Of a stretch of 64,000 bases of DNA, positions 25,303-37,923 are shown in pieces. The stretch spans positions 35,999,239 through 36,063,238 of the forward strand of contig CM055110.1 in NCBI GenBank assembly GCA_029204225.1, read 5' to 3'. Each line of letters begins with the position of its first letter. The first letter of the stretch is position 1. The stretch comes from Diphasiastrum complanatum. Lineage: Eukaryota > Streptophyta > Lycopodiopsida > Lycopodiales > Lycopodiaceae. The notes under the pieces are model-generated. The model did no database searches, had not been told where the DNA came from, and saw nothing but the letters and a program-made list of their open reading frames with translations. Both the position numbers and the translations under genes were made by a program.

Positions 25303-25993
25303 TGTGAAAAGTACGGTACTAAGGACCATAAATGGATCTTTGAATGATCCACAAAGTGATTGTATGCTTGTTAAACAATCTATCAGAAACTAGTCATCAG
25401 AAAACAAGATCTAGTTTAGCAGCTTGATAGGAAACAAGTAGAGACAATCAAAGCATTGATCAAATAGTCTAATCCAACTCCACACGTGTGGAAATAAGGC
25501 TGTAGTACGGCCTGTAGACAGTGTTTACAAAGTGCCAAAGCTGGGTTTCATTGGAAAAATAGAGTAATCACCATACAATGAGAGGAAACTCGAGTTTCTC
25601 CTTGAGGCTCCAAAAAGTTTCTATCTTCTCACTATGGAGAATGGAAATACATAGTAAAACACACTTCCTTTGCAAAGTTAGGTGAAAATCCAGCATGTAA
25701 TAAGGAAGTAGACTCCACTTTCTTGCCCTAATGTGAAAACCCTAGTCTAGATCCAAGAGTCATGCTTGGTAGGTGCATGGTAGGTACAAATCTCATCATA
25801 AATCATGGTCTAGATCCTACAAAGTAGGAATCACTACCAAATAGACACAACCACTCCTCTTGACTCGTGGTAACCTACTTTAGGTGTGTATGTACAAGTG
25901 GCACTTTGGCCATTCAAGTAACCAACAAACAATATTGACAAAATGTACAATATTCTACATGGCTAGATTTGCCAATGTAGGCAGTTTTTCACA
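25303..25993 (-). repeat. 3' LTR of the complete copia element
   Basis: Starts TGTGAAAAGTAC and ends TTTTTCACA on the plus strand. It matches 30610-31300 with four transitions. It includes the palindrome CACACGTGTGG near 25480. The neighbouring internal base run is the polypurine tract of the minus-strand element. Confidence 0.95.
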
Positions 25994-28900
25994 CTCCTCC
26001 TCAAATCTAGCCTTGGAGATCACAATGCTTTTATCAATAACTCCAATTGAAGATCTAAGCTTGACAAATGAATCTTTAGGTAAAGGTTTAGTAAACAAAT
26101 CAGCCAAGCAACTTGATGATGGCACGTGTTGGAGCTTGATCTCTTTAGCTTGCACTTTTTCCCTCACAAAATGATGAGCAATTTCGATGTGTTTGCTCCT
26201 TGCATGGAATGTAGGATTAGTTGCAAGTGATTGGGCTGATTGGTTGTCACAATAGATGACAGGGATCTCCTCCTCCATGACATGAAGCTACACCAATAGC
26301 CTTTTGAGCCACAAGACCTCCTTGCATGTTGATGTCAAGGCCTTGTATTTGGATTCTGTGGAAGATAGGGAGATGGTATCTTGCTTTTTGGAAAGCCATG
26401 ATACTACTCCATCACATAGAAAGGTGGCAAAGGCACTTGTTGATCTTCTATCCACTTTGTCACCTACAAAATCTGAGTCACTATAGGCTCTTAAGCCAAG
26501 ATTAGTTCCTCTATACAAAATACCAAAATTCTTAGTGAATGAAATGTATCTAAGAACTCTTTTGGCCATCTTCCAATGTGAAACTAGAGGACTTTGCATG
26601 AATTGGCTTAACTTTCCAACACTATAACTAAGATCAGGTCTAGTTATAGTTAAATAGATCAAGGAGCCAATAAGCCTTCTATATAATGTGATGTCCTCAA
26701 AGGATGATTCATCACAACCAACAGATGCTTTTACATGTTGCTCCATTGGTGTCTCAATGCCTTTACAATTCTTCATTCCAAATCTATCTAGGATGGATGT
26801 AGCATATTTAGATTGACAAATGAAGCTAAAATCACATCCTCTAATAACCTCTATTCCAATAATGATGCTCAATAGGCCGAGATCTACCATCTTAAACTCT
26901 TTTGCTAAAGCAATTTTTACATCTCTAATTCTATCTAGATCATTACCACTCAAGATAATGTCATCTACATACAAAACAAGAATAATGATCATGCCATCAT
27001 GAAAACTTATATACAATGATGGATCATAGGCACTCATTACAAAATTGATGGAAATGAGAAAAGAGTTTAGCCTAGAGTACCATGCTCTAGGTGCTTACTT
27101 GAGCCCATAAAGGCTCTTCTTCAAAAAACACACCTTTCCTTCATGCTTTGCCTTGATGAAGCCCTCGGGTTGCCTCATGTAGATCTCTTCCTCCAAATAA
27201 CCATTGAGGAATGCATTTGTGAAGTCAAGTTGGAAAAGCTCCCAATTGAAGGTTGTAGCAAGACTAATGATTAACCTGATAGTAACAAGCTTAGCCACAG
27301 GAGCAAAAGTCTCATCATAGTCAATGCCTTTGGTTTGTAAAAAACCTTTGGCAACAAGCCTAGCTTTATGCTTGCTTATTGATCCATCTTGATTATACTT
27401 CAATCTAAACACCCACTTGCAATCAAGAGGTTTCTTCCCTTGAGGAAGATCCACAAGATCCCAAGTATGATTCTCAATAAGAGCATCATACTCTACTTGC
27501 ATAGCATCCATCCAACTTTTAGACTTACAAGCATCTTCATAGCATGTTGGCTCATCTAACATTGAAGTAAGAAAGGTGTAAGATGTGAAAGATGATGAGC
27601 CTTCCCTTTGATCACCTTGACCATCATAGGTGAGCCTCAATGGCTCGGATCTTGCCCTTGTAGATCTTCTTGGAGTTCTTGGAGTTCTTGCATCTTGAGG
27701 TGGATCCTCAAGTTCTTCTTCACTTGGAAGCTCCTCCTCCATCCTAGCATGATCCTTGGCATCAAGATGATTAGTAGCATTATCATCCAAATCACAAGCA
27801 TGTCCTTCATCAAAAATAACATCCCTACGCACTATCACCTTGCTAGTGATGGGATTGAAGACTCTATAACCTTTGCTATTCTCACCATATCCCACAAAGA
27901 TGCCTTTGATGGATGTTGCATCATCCTTCCTTCTCTTATCCAAGGATTGGTGTACATAGCAAGTGGATCCAAAAACTTTGAGATCTTTGAGATTGGGCTT
28001 CTCTCAAATAGAGCTTCAAATGGTGTGATTCCTCCAATGGCTTGGTTTGGCAATCTATTGCACAAATAGTTAGCACAAGTTATTGCTTCACCCCAAAATG
28101 GTTTGGATAGAGAAGCATCTAGCCTTAAGGCCTTAGCACACTCACAAAGAGATCTATTTCTTCTCTCACTCACTCCATTTTGTTGAGGGGTGTATGAACA
28201 TGACAACTCCCTCTTTATGCCATTAGAAATACAAAAGTCAATCAACTTATTGGAGACATATTCACCTCCATTATCACTCCTTAATACCTTAATCTTGGTA
28301 CTAAGTTGATTTTCTACCAAAGTCTTGAACTTTACAAAAGAATCAAACACCATTGATTTGCTAGACAAGAGGTACATCCAACAAAATCTAGAATAGTCAT
28401 CAATGAAGATTACATAGTACTTGGCACCACCATTAGACTCATGTGAAAAACTATGAACATCCGAATGGATGAGTTCAAGAGGAGAGTTTGATCTTGATGT
28501 AGATCTTGAGAAGGGTAGCTTGTGAGCCTTTGAGAGGCTGCATGCTTCACATCTCTTCCCACACTTTGACAAATGCTTGGGGAGTCCAACTGCAAGCTCC
28601 TTTGTAGTCATAGATTCCATGGCTTTGTAGTTGGGGTGGCCCAACCTTTTGTGCCACAGTTCCACCTTTGATAGCTCCACCTTTGCCAAGTTAACACTCT
28701 CCACTGCAATATTAGCATCAAGCTTAAACAATCTACCTTGCTTAAAGCCTTTGGCTATATATTCATCATTTCTAAGGATGGAACAAACTCCATGCTTAAA
28801 TTGTACATCTAGGCCATTATCCATTAACTGGCCAACACTAAGCAAATTCTTGGTTAACTTAGGAACATAAAGAACATTATCTAGATTCATCCTTTTGGAT

Positions 28901-29976
28901 GATCCCACATACAAGGGAATTGTTCCTATTCCACTTATCTTACATTCTTGACTACTTGCAGTATAGATTGATCTATGTAAGTCATTGTAAGAAAGTAAGG
29001 TGGAGAATATGTCCTTTTGATATGTCATGTGGGAACTTGCCCCACTATCAATCCACCAAGAATCATTGGTGTTGCTCTTGGATGATGGTGGTTTGTTGGA
29101 AACCATCAAGGATGACTCTTCATCCTCCTCTTCCTCCTGATGTGCAATGTTGCTTTGTTTGCTCTCTTGTGCCTTCTTCTTCTTGAGACATTCTAATGCA
29201 AAATGTCCTTTCTTTCCACAGAAAAAACATTTGTACTTGGACTTGTCTTTGATCTTGCCCTTTGAGCTTGAAGCCTCATCCTCCTCCTTGGTCTCCTTGA
29301 AGTGCTTCTTCTTGCCATTGGTCTTCTTCTTGCTTTTAAATGAGAAATTAGCTTTCTCATCACCATCCTGCAGAGAAATAGCATTCATTCTTGCATTGGT
29401 ATGCAACATCCTACACTCTTCAGCTACTAATACACTGTGTAGCTTTTCTATAGTAGGCAAAGTGTCTTGGATTGCAAAGCTTTGGACCAAATTTGTAAAG
29501 CCACTCCCTAGACCATTTAGGACAATCTGAACAAGCTCACTATCTTGAATCTTCTCTCCAATGGAAGCTAACTCCCTATTAAGAGACTTGATTCTTAGCA
29601 CATAATCTTGTGCATTCTCATCACTCCTCTTCATGCTTTGTAGAATCTGGTTCCTAAGCATGAGAACCCTCGAAGTGTTACTAGACTCATAGATAGATTT
29701 TAAAGATTCCCAAGCCTCTCTAGCACTCTTACATGATGATACTTCCCTTAAAAGATCATTGCTTACATTCATCTTAACACAGTAAAGTGCAAGCCTAGAC
29801 CTCTTCTTGTATCTCACTAATTCCTGTGCACCTAGAGGTTCATCTTCATCATCTATTAGAAACTCATAAAGATCCTGGAGCACCATTAGTGACTCCATCC
29901 TCACTTTCCAAATAGCATAATTGGTAGAATTTAACCTCTCACTAGCTTCTAGAAGGTAGGCTCCCACTGATCCCAT
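25955..29976 (-). pseudogene. Copia gag-pol polyprotein of the complete element
   Basis: Starts at ATG 29976. Gag has the UBN2/copia pattern (LNSTNYAIWKVRMESLM, then AREAWESL) and a CX2CX4HX4C knuckle CFFCGKKGHFALEC (about 29220-29260). Protease has WWIDSGASSHMT; integrase has LWHKRLGHPN...CEACSLSKAH and the core LIHSDVH...DYSRFCW...LRSDNGGEY. Reverse transcriptase starts near 27480 (YDALIENHTWDLVDLP) and has VLYVDDIILSG (about 26960); RNase H has AYSDSDFVGD and LADLFTKPL near the end. Lesions: a one-base loss in the run at 27992-27994 between integrase and the following frame; TAA at 27095 where copia proteins have Gln (after YGLK); TAG at 26288 within RNase H. All other frame is continuous over about 1,340 codons. 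Confidence 0.93.
25994..26002 (-). other. Polypurine tract of the complete copia element
   Basis: GAGGAGGAG on the minus strand, directly abutting the 3' LTR. This is the expected plus-strand priming site for reverse transcription. Confidence 0.8.
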
Positions 29977-30596
29977 CTTACTAGCAAGATTCTACACACA
30001 AGATATAGATTTGTTTGGACCTGAAACTCACAAAGGTTTCAAACTTGCAGTGTTTCACTCAAATGTTGACTTCTAATCCAACAGATGGATTTGTAATCAT
30101 AGTTCTATCACTCCCTCACAAGCTGGAATGAAGATAAGATGAGATGAAAACTACACTCAAGCAAATCTTGCCAATCTTGGCTATTCTTGGACAAAAAACT
30201 GACTCTATCTCTCTCATTCACTTTGATGTACTTTCAAGACCTGGTTTCCACTTTAAGAAGGTCTGAAATCAGCCTAGATTAATTAGTTTTCATGAAACAA
30301 ATTCAAAACTAATCAATGGCAAGTGATCTTGGTAGCTTATTCTAGGATTTGCACCTAAAAATTACATCAAACTGACACCATATGAATTTTCTATGATCCA
30401 ATGAATATGGGTTATTAAATGCTGGTTCAGAGATGCCCACACGTGTGAACAGTACGGATTTTGATCCTGAAAAAGTTTGGGATCAAATCCCCTCACCAAA
30501 ACCTGGATACCAGCTCGCCCTTCCAATACTAGCTTTTTGCACCAAAACCTGCTAAAACTGGATTAGATTCAAACACAGATCAATGGCCTTGTACTT

Positions 30597-30609
30597 GGCT
30601 CTGATACCA
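30597..30609 (-). other. Primer-binding site, initiator tRNA-Met
   Basis: The minus strand reads TGGTATCAGAGCC immediately inside the 5' LTR, the classic plant copia site complementary to the 3' end of initiator tRNA-Met. There is no spacer between LTR and site. Confidence 0.93.
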
Positions 30610-31300
30610 TGTGAAAAGTACAGTACTAAGGACCATAAATGGATCTTTGAATGATCCACAAGGTGATTGTATGCTTGTTAAACAATCTATCAGAAACTAG
30701 TCATCAGAAAACAAGATCTAGTTTAGCAGCTTGATAGGAAACAAGTAGAGACAATCAAAGCATTGATCAAATAGTCTAATCCAACTCCACACGTGTGGAA
30801 ATAAGGCTGTAGTACGGCCTGTAGACAGTGTTTACAAAGTGCCAAAGCTGGGTTTTATTGGAAAAATAGAGTAATCACCATACAATGAGAGGAAACTCGA
30901 GTTTCTCCTTGAGGCTCCAAAAAGTTTCTATCTTCTCACTATGGAGAATGGAAATACATAGTAAAACACACTTCCTTTGCAAAGTTAGGTGAAAATCCAG
31001 CATGTAATAAGGAAGTAGACTCCACTTTCTTGCCCTAATGTGAAAACCCTAGTCTAGATCCAAGAGTCATGCTTGGTAGGTGCATGGTAGGTACAAATCT
31101 CATCATAAATCATGGTCTAGATCCTACAAAGTAGGAATCACTACCAAATAGACACAACCACTCCTCTTGACTCGTGGTAACCTACTTTAGGTGTGTATGT
31201 ACAAGTGGCACTTTGGCCATTCAAGTAACCAACAAACAATATTGACAAAATGTACAATATTCTACATGGCTAGATTTGCCAATGTAGGCAATTTTTCACA
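30610..31300 (-). repeat. 5' LTR of the complete copia element
   Basis: Same length (691) as the 3' LTR. On the minus strand this LTR supplies the promoter. Differences from the 3' LTR are at the 13th base, near AAGGTGATTG, near GGGTTTTATTGG and near GGCAATTTTTC. Confidence 0.95.
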
Positions 31301-31600
31301 TTGGTCACGCCTAGATTTAATTCCATAGGCAAGAGGTATGCATGAAGATCTGTAATCTGTTTATAGTTGACCTGCATGAGGATTGCATGGGTTCATGCAC
31401 AGGATCCTACTCTCTATATATTGAGGTAGTGATCATTCTGTCGACGACTTTGGTCAAGGTCAGTTGAGCTCTTCTCCTCTTGCTATCACATGGCATGGCT
31501 TGGGGGCTAGATCCAAGAAGATTCTCCAAGAGGGATCTAGGATTGGTTGGGTGGTTTTGCTCCACTGTCTCTCTTGTGTTTTCCTATCCTCATCTTAGGG
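31301..31600 (+). repeat. Continuation of the interrupted gypsy LTR
   Basis: Starts with the second copy of the target duplication TTGGT. It contains a TATA-like CTCTATATATTGAGG at about 31410, followed by typical LTR leader-like sequence. The right border is uncertain because a PLE fragment begins about 31605. Confidence 0.4.
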
Positions 31601-31604
31601 GTTT

Positions 31605-32085
31605 TTCCCTAGTGGTCTTTACAACATCCCTCTGAATGGCCAAGATGGTTTAAAGATGGTAATACGAAAAATGATTATATATCCTTCAAATAATCTAAGA
31701 ATGAGACACTTGCATACAAATGCGAACCACATTCTGGTGAATTTAAATGGAAATGGAGTAACAAATCTACAAAAAAATGGACTTGTATCGATAAGATGCA
31801 ACTATGCCAATAGAATGATGTGTTAATTGAAAGCTGCATAGTTAGACTGGGAAATAAGACTTCGAGCCAGGTGTGTGGAATACCCAAGGGTTTCTCATGT
31901 TCTCCCATATGGTGTAATTGGTACTTATCATACTATGAATCACAATTTATGAAAAGGATAGCCAGACTTGGTAAATTGAATTATCTACAATCTTTCAAGA
32001 ATATCTTTTGGTACATAGATGATATATGTTTTATTAACAATCCGGATGTTTTGTTGTTTATAGACAAGGACTGTGAATTATTATA
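31605..32085 (+). pseudogene. Second Penelope-like reverse transcriptase fragment
   Basis: Contains the end of motif A (YNIPLNGQDGLKMV), motif B GIPKGFSCSPIWCNWYLSYYE (about 31880-31940) and motif C FWYIDDICFINNPDV (about 32010-32050). It is collinear with the 12.6-13.1 kb copy but on the opposite strand, and lacks both ends. The middle has frameshifts. It is a different, closer-to-consensus copy at motif B (GIPKG against GIRMG). Confidence 0.65.
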
Positions 32086-33336
32086 AACATGAAAACATTT
32101 GATACAATATATAATACATGTTAAAACAAAACAAAAACAATATGGATGATGATAAACAATGGTAGAAACTATATTAACACTTCATTACCAAACATCTTAA
32201 ACTAGGTTTATCAATCAGAATGTCAGTGATAGAAGTGCATCTTAAAAGACATTGGATAGCAAAAATTACACCATTTAATTACAAAAAGACATTGCTTAGC
32301 CAGAAATTACACCATTTATTTACAAAATGGAGTTCATTAGATGACCTGAAGTGCTGGACGAAACTCGACTACATGTATTATTTTTAGTACTAACATCATT
32401 ACTCTATATCTATTTTGACTAGTGACATAAATTTACATTGTAAGAGAATTACAAGAGAGCCACAAACACATTATATAGAAATAGTGGATATAATAACCAG
32501 ATCTGCATCATGTGAAAGTGCATGCGCCAAATAATCATGAGTACTAGGTCATGGCATTGCTGATGAGGTAGTGGTTGGCTCACAAGAAGCAGCAACATTT
32601 GACATCCTCCCAGTGCCTTGCGATCCACGTCCACATGGATCAGGGCATTTCTAAAATCTCTCCAAAGAAGATACTACAAAACCATTCATTAAATTTAGGA
32701 ACATCAACATCAATTTTTCTCTTTAAAACATTGAGAATAAAAAGTCTACTATAGAAAATGAAAAAATGGTCTACTATAAATTGAAAATAAAGTGAACTTA
32801 ATTATTTGCTGGGCTTTGCGAGCACATGCTAAATATTTCTTGCCATCTAGGGGAGGTGCCTCTAGTGGTTGACCTTGTCGAAACCATTTCTACATCCATA
32901 GAAAAAATACATTACTAACCATAAAAGTCATGACAAACGACTTCAAGCAACAACCACAATAACATAAGTTGCAAGTCTTTTTAAATCTTGAGATCTAGCT
33001 AAAATCTGTACTCACAGCCTTCAGCAAATGTTTTTTAAGTAATGGTGAGCTTGATATGTAAATGAAGAGTCCTTCGACGAAGAATATGCACTCTCAAATT
33101 TTGAACCTAAATTCTCACGCAATGGTATTAATGGATTTTTTTTTTCAACAGCAAGGACTTTAAGCTTCCAAAACAATTAACTTCAAGCTTCTACATGTCT
33201 CACTTTTTTCAGAAATGTTCCTGACTTTTAGTCTGCCTTTCAACCCCACTTCAACTGTCTTTCAACTGCCCATCAAATACGTTTTAGGGCAAACATGGAC
33301 CAATGAGAATCTACAAAACACGTTTTCTCTAAATGG

Positions 33337-33338
<2 letters not shown>
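32086..33338. other. Unassigned AT-rich stretch
   Basis: No domain is recognised on either strand. Minus-strand frames around 32540-32660 (CGRGSQGTGRMSNVAAS) and 32800-32880 (KWFRQGQPLEAPPLDGKKY) look somewhat protein-like and are in the right relative order to be small exons of one gene, but I cannot name them. Confidence 0.25.

Positions 33339-33391
<53 letters not shown>
33339..33391. repeat. (TC)n microsatellite
   Basis: A pure TC run of about 53 bases in non-coding DNA downstream of the RING-CH gene. Confidence 0.95.
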
Positions 33392-33392
<1 letters not shown>

Positions 33393-34278
33393 ACGTCCTC
33401 TATCGAGAGTAGGCAATACATCTGCTTCATTGCAGACTTTCTCCCATGTCAATATGTTTTCTTTTGCATTTGGAAAAGCACAAATAATCACAGGGCATAA
33501 GTCAACCTTTGATATTCAATCAACAACTGGAAATTCTCAGGGAACTGACAGAATAGAGCAAATAAATATTCACACACCACTAATCTTAGATATAACACTT
33601 CTGCCTGCCTATTGCTATTGCTTGAATAAAGTAGGAGAGTTTGAACAAATAGCCAAACTTCCTAGCACCAACTGCAGCCTTTTCATGCCATAGAAACAGG
33701 CAAAAAGCAATTTCATTGGCTCAATTGAATTGATAGACCTTGTAAAGGGGAATAATGCTTTTCCTTTACTTTTTTACCAATTGACCTCTATGTTTACATT
33801 TGTGGAGAGTTATGAATTCTGGAAACCTTAATATCAAGAATGATCACCTGTGCCTCCATAATTATTTTTCTCATTTTGCATGCTTTCAAGAATAGAGCGG
33901 TTGTAGATATAAATTACCAATCAATGGTCAAAGTTGCATATGATGTTTACAATTCACTGCTAACAACACGTAACATATGCCTCTTTTCTTTGAAGAATTA
34001 TTCAAATTTTTGAGGTTGCGTACTCAGATCCTCATAACTTATTCTTCTGTGCATTCCATTATCTCGAGAATATTATCCCACAGCACAACTTGAATATGGT
34101 GCAAAGCATTCTTGCGTAGGAGCAAGATCCCAAGCAGTAGCTGCTGCTGCAATAATGAATTATTCCGAAGCACCTGCTTCTGTTCTGCTGGAAGAACCTT
34201 AACCGATTGTGCCATAGTTGAACGTGTCTCTCCAATTACTGATCAACTTGACCATTCAAAGCATCTGGAAGGCATCTG
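33392..34278 (-). other. 3' untranslated/downstream region of the RING-CH gene
   Basis: No coding content. It follows the stop codon of the minus-strand RING-CH gene; the 3' untranslated region must lie here, but several AATAAT/AATAAA-like words prevent a firm call of the cleavage site. Confidence 0.35.
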
Positions 34279-37200
34279 TCAGTACAGGCCCAGCCTTCTC
34301 AATTCACTTATGTGCCCAGAATCAAGAGGTGGAGGATCTTCTCCCTCTTTTAAATTTTCAACTATATATTCCTGCAGGGAATAATGCACAAGTTAAATTC
34401 TATTCAAAAATACCAGACCAAGCAAGACAAACTTTATAAATCCAACACTTTATCACAAAATTTAAACAGCACAATGGAGCTAACACAATAACATTCAAAG
34501 ACAATGGCACAAATTATTAGGAGAACAAGCACTGATGAACTGTCCTGCAAGTTGGAGAATTTTCGAGTATGAAAAAAGTTTGTGGTCTAGTGTAGCCCAG
34601 GGGTAGTGTAGCTCAGAGGTAGGTATAACCAAAAAGATTCCAACACATCTCGTACGAGATTATGGGAGGAGTGTCTAGATATCAATACTGTGAATAGCAT
34701 TTAAAAACGTCACATCAAACTAAAAAGAGAAGAAGACCTCTGATAGATATCTTACCCAATTTCCACATATAAAGTATGTTTTCAGCTATAGTGCATGTGT
34801 CAACAAGACCATTATAAGGAACAAGTGCAACAGTGACCTACAATTCAGGCTACCTGAGATAAGCATGTCATGATTGACCATAATCACAACTATATTTCTT
34901 GATCCATAACTACAATGACAATAGTCTCAACAAGAGCATCTCCATGAGATAAAACACTTCGACATACTTGAGTCAATTCTTGCTTCGCGAGAATATGATA
35001 GTGACGATTGCTGATCCGCTGACCACAAATGATTGCCACAAAAAAGCCATATGATAGCCCCGATAATAGAGCTACTACAACTGCATCACTTCCAGAAAAC
35101 TAATAAGCCCTCACATTACAAAATTGAAGCAAGCAAGTCCTGTAAAAATAAAAATTTGCTGTCCAACACGATGCTCAATTTCACTAACTTTTTATATCAC
35201 AAACACTGACAAATTTACACATAAAATCATCCAGGCATCTATAACATCAAGCGTAACTATAAAGCCTTTACATTAGAGTGTGATACTTGAAAACTTCTGT
35301 TACCAAGAGACAATAAAGGTAATTTTTATATGGCTTTGATAGTTGTTGGGCTGTAAGTTATGTACTAAGAACAGTCTACTTTGTAAGCATTCGCCCATTA
35401 GATATGAAAGAAATGCGCCAGCATGTAAATAAATCAATAACACAATGCACAAAACCATTCCCTAGACTAAGGACAAGATGGCACACAGCATCACAGCTAA
35501 AGTTTTATTAGAAGTACTTAACCTAACACAAGCAGCGGCCACTACAAATGATGATCTCACAAACGTGTCAGAAAACATCCATTGTACGTGGCTTGTGGTT
35601 GTGTTGGGTTCTTAGAAACCTGTTCCGACCCTTTTGGGCCGGAACTAACTGTATGTTCCTTACAGAACATTCCGGAACATAATGGGTCGAACAATTTTCT
35701 TTTTAATTTAAAAAACAGGTCCAAAAAAGAGACTAGCTTTGTAAACTGATGAAAACTGGAAAATCAGAAAATGACCTTAAGAGTTTCAGGAGCTGTTAAT
35801 TGCAACACAAACACCGTTTTGTAGGAAGAAGAATGCTGCAGAATTTTCAAAAAATACATAAAAAAGTATCAAAGATGAAGTGGTATGGTTTTGAAAAAGC
35901 TTGTAAATTTGGACACTCAGATTCTATGTATCAAAGTAAACATCTGTGAATTGTATCAGGAGCTATTGGCTGTAGGAAGGTCAGTGAGATAAAACCCTAA
36001 AAAAAAGTGCCCAAAAACTTACAAGTAACATTGACAGAAACTAGCAAACTTGGGATTGGAATTTTAGGTGCCCAGCCTTATGCTTTCAGAGAAAAACTAG
36101 AGCAAAGAGAAGAAGAGCAGGGTTGTCTCCGGAGGTAAAAAATGATCAATAAACTCAAGTATCTCTCAGTATACATAGATCCAAACACTGCAAAAGCCAG
36201 TGCCCAAATCCGCTTGCGTGGAAAGTGGTCTGATGCCAAGTTGTAGGCTAAAAACAACTGAGTGCTCAAGGGAAATGCAAGAATACTGCTGAATTTCTGC
36301 TGAACCTGTAATCTCCTGAAACCTGGGTAGGAACGCATCCATTGTTAAATATTTATGATTTTTTTTTTTGGCCACATTCCGGAATGGAACGCGTTATGGA
36401 GGCAACTATGATTGGGTTTTGTATTTTCACTATAGCTTGGTTGTGACATTGTGTAACATGTTCTTCTTCGTCCAGTGAACTATTTTGTGCTTTTGCTTGA
36501 TAAATTCAGTTTCGTTGGTATAAAACTAGACCTATCTATTTCCTTCATTGCATATTAGAGTAAAGTGTTAATGGGAAGATTTGAGGACACACTTGTTCCA
36601 GAACTTGACAAAAAAAAATTAAATACATACTTTTTAACAAAGGAAAAAAGTAATTGAAGAATATCGCTCTTCCTGCCAGCAAATCCACCACTCTCTACCT
36701 CGCACAGCTCTGATTGAATCTGCTGTTTAATTTAACTTTCATTTGCCTGCTTTTGAACAGCATTATGCTTGTCTTGAACAAACCTAGTGATCCTTCATTT
36801 GATATGTTTATTCCATAGTTCCATGTGGTACCGCCGGTACCATAATGGTGGTACCGCGGTTATGGTGCCGCCCAAAAATCCGCGGTACCAGGGCGGCACC
36901 ATTTTTCAATATATTTTTTGAAGCTCTCGTCAACAGCTTCAAGCACTGCTCTCGTCAACAGCTCCAAGCTGATACCCATATTGCACACTCTATTTTATTT
37001 TATTTTAAAAAAATAAATTAAAAAAAATGATAAAAAAAAACTATTATATATTATGGTACCGCAGCTTTGCTGTTGTGCGCTGCAAAGAGAAAACAATATT
37101 TTTGGAAGAATTTTTACACGTGATATGTTTATTCTGTGCTTTGGTGCTGTGCACTGCAAACTAATCAACATTATTGGATGCAATGTGCACACGCTTCTAG

Positions 37201-37670
37201 TTTTACATGTAATGTGCAAACGCTTCTAGTTTTATATTGCGCATGAGAAGTGTGCTGACCTCTCAAGTAAGCTACTACGACCAGTTATGTTCTCCTGGTT
37301 GGTTCGAGCTTCAGATTAGCTTGAATAATTTTTATTGGTTTCCCTGTCATTCTATATGGCTTGCCCATCCCTGGAATGGACATGAAGACCCTAAGAATGA
37401 GTGCTGAAGCAACAATCACGGAACATTTGATTGGTGTAAAGGATATTAATGATCACCTTATTGTTGTGGATGATTGGCCAAATCAGGAGGATAAACAAAG
37501 AAGCAACTCGCCATCAAGCACAAAGAAGAAAGATAACTCCACTATTGTGGTAAGGATGGACAGTTTGCATATGAATGCAATAAAAAGCAGGCTGACCTAA
37601 AGATCATCTCGTGTGGGGAGAGAGAGAAAGAAAGAAAGAAAGCTTTATTACCGTCTTTTGGGCACCCGTG

Positions 37671-37711
<41 letters not shown>

Positions 37712-37828
37712 AGACAGACAGACAGACAGAGACAGCTTTATTAACATCTTTGGAATACCAAAAGGTACATAAGGCCAACTAAAGAGTACATCTCAAGTGT
37801 GTCTCTAACTTAAAAGCCTTAAAATGTC

Positions 37829-37923
<95 letters not shown>

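Larger units (their letters stand above)
25303..31300 (-). mobile_element. Complete young Ty1/copia retrotransposon with 5-bp TSD
   Basis: 5,998 bases, TG...CA ends, identical 691-base LTR lengths, a 5-base target duplication TTGGT (25298-25302 and 31301-31305), a primer-binding site complementary to initiator tRNA-Met, and gag, protease, integrase, reverse transcriptase and RNase H in copia order on the minus strand. The LTRs differ at four positions that I could find, all transitions, so the insertion is recent. The coding region nevertheless has one frameshift and two nonsense codons, so it is not autonomous as sequenced. It sits inside the LTR of an older gypsy element. Confidence 0.95.

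Noticed and set aside
28899-29530. Cys/Leu-rich plus-strand frames within the copia element
   Set aside because: Shadows of the minus-strand gag-pol gene.
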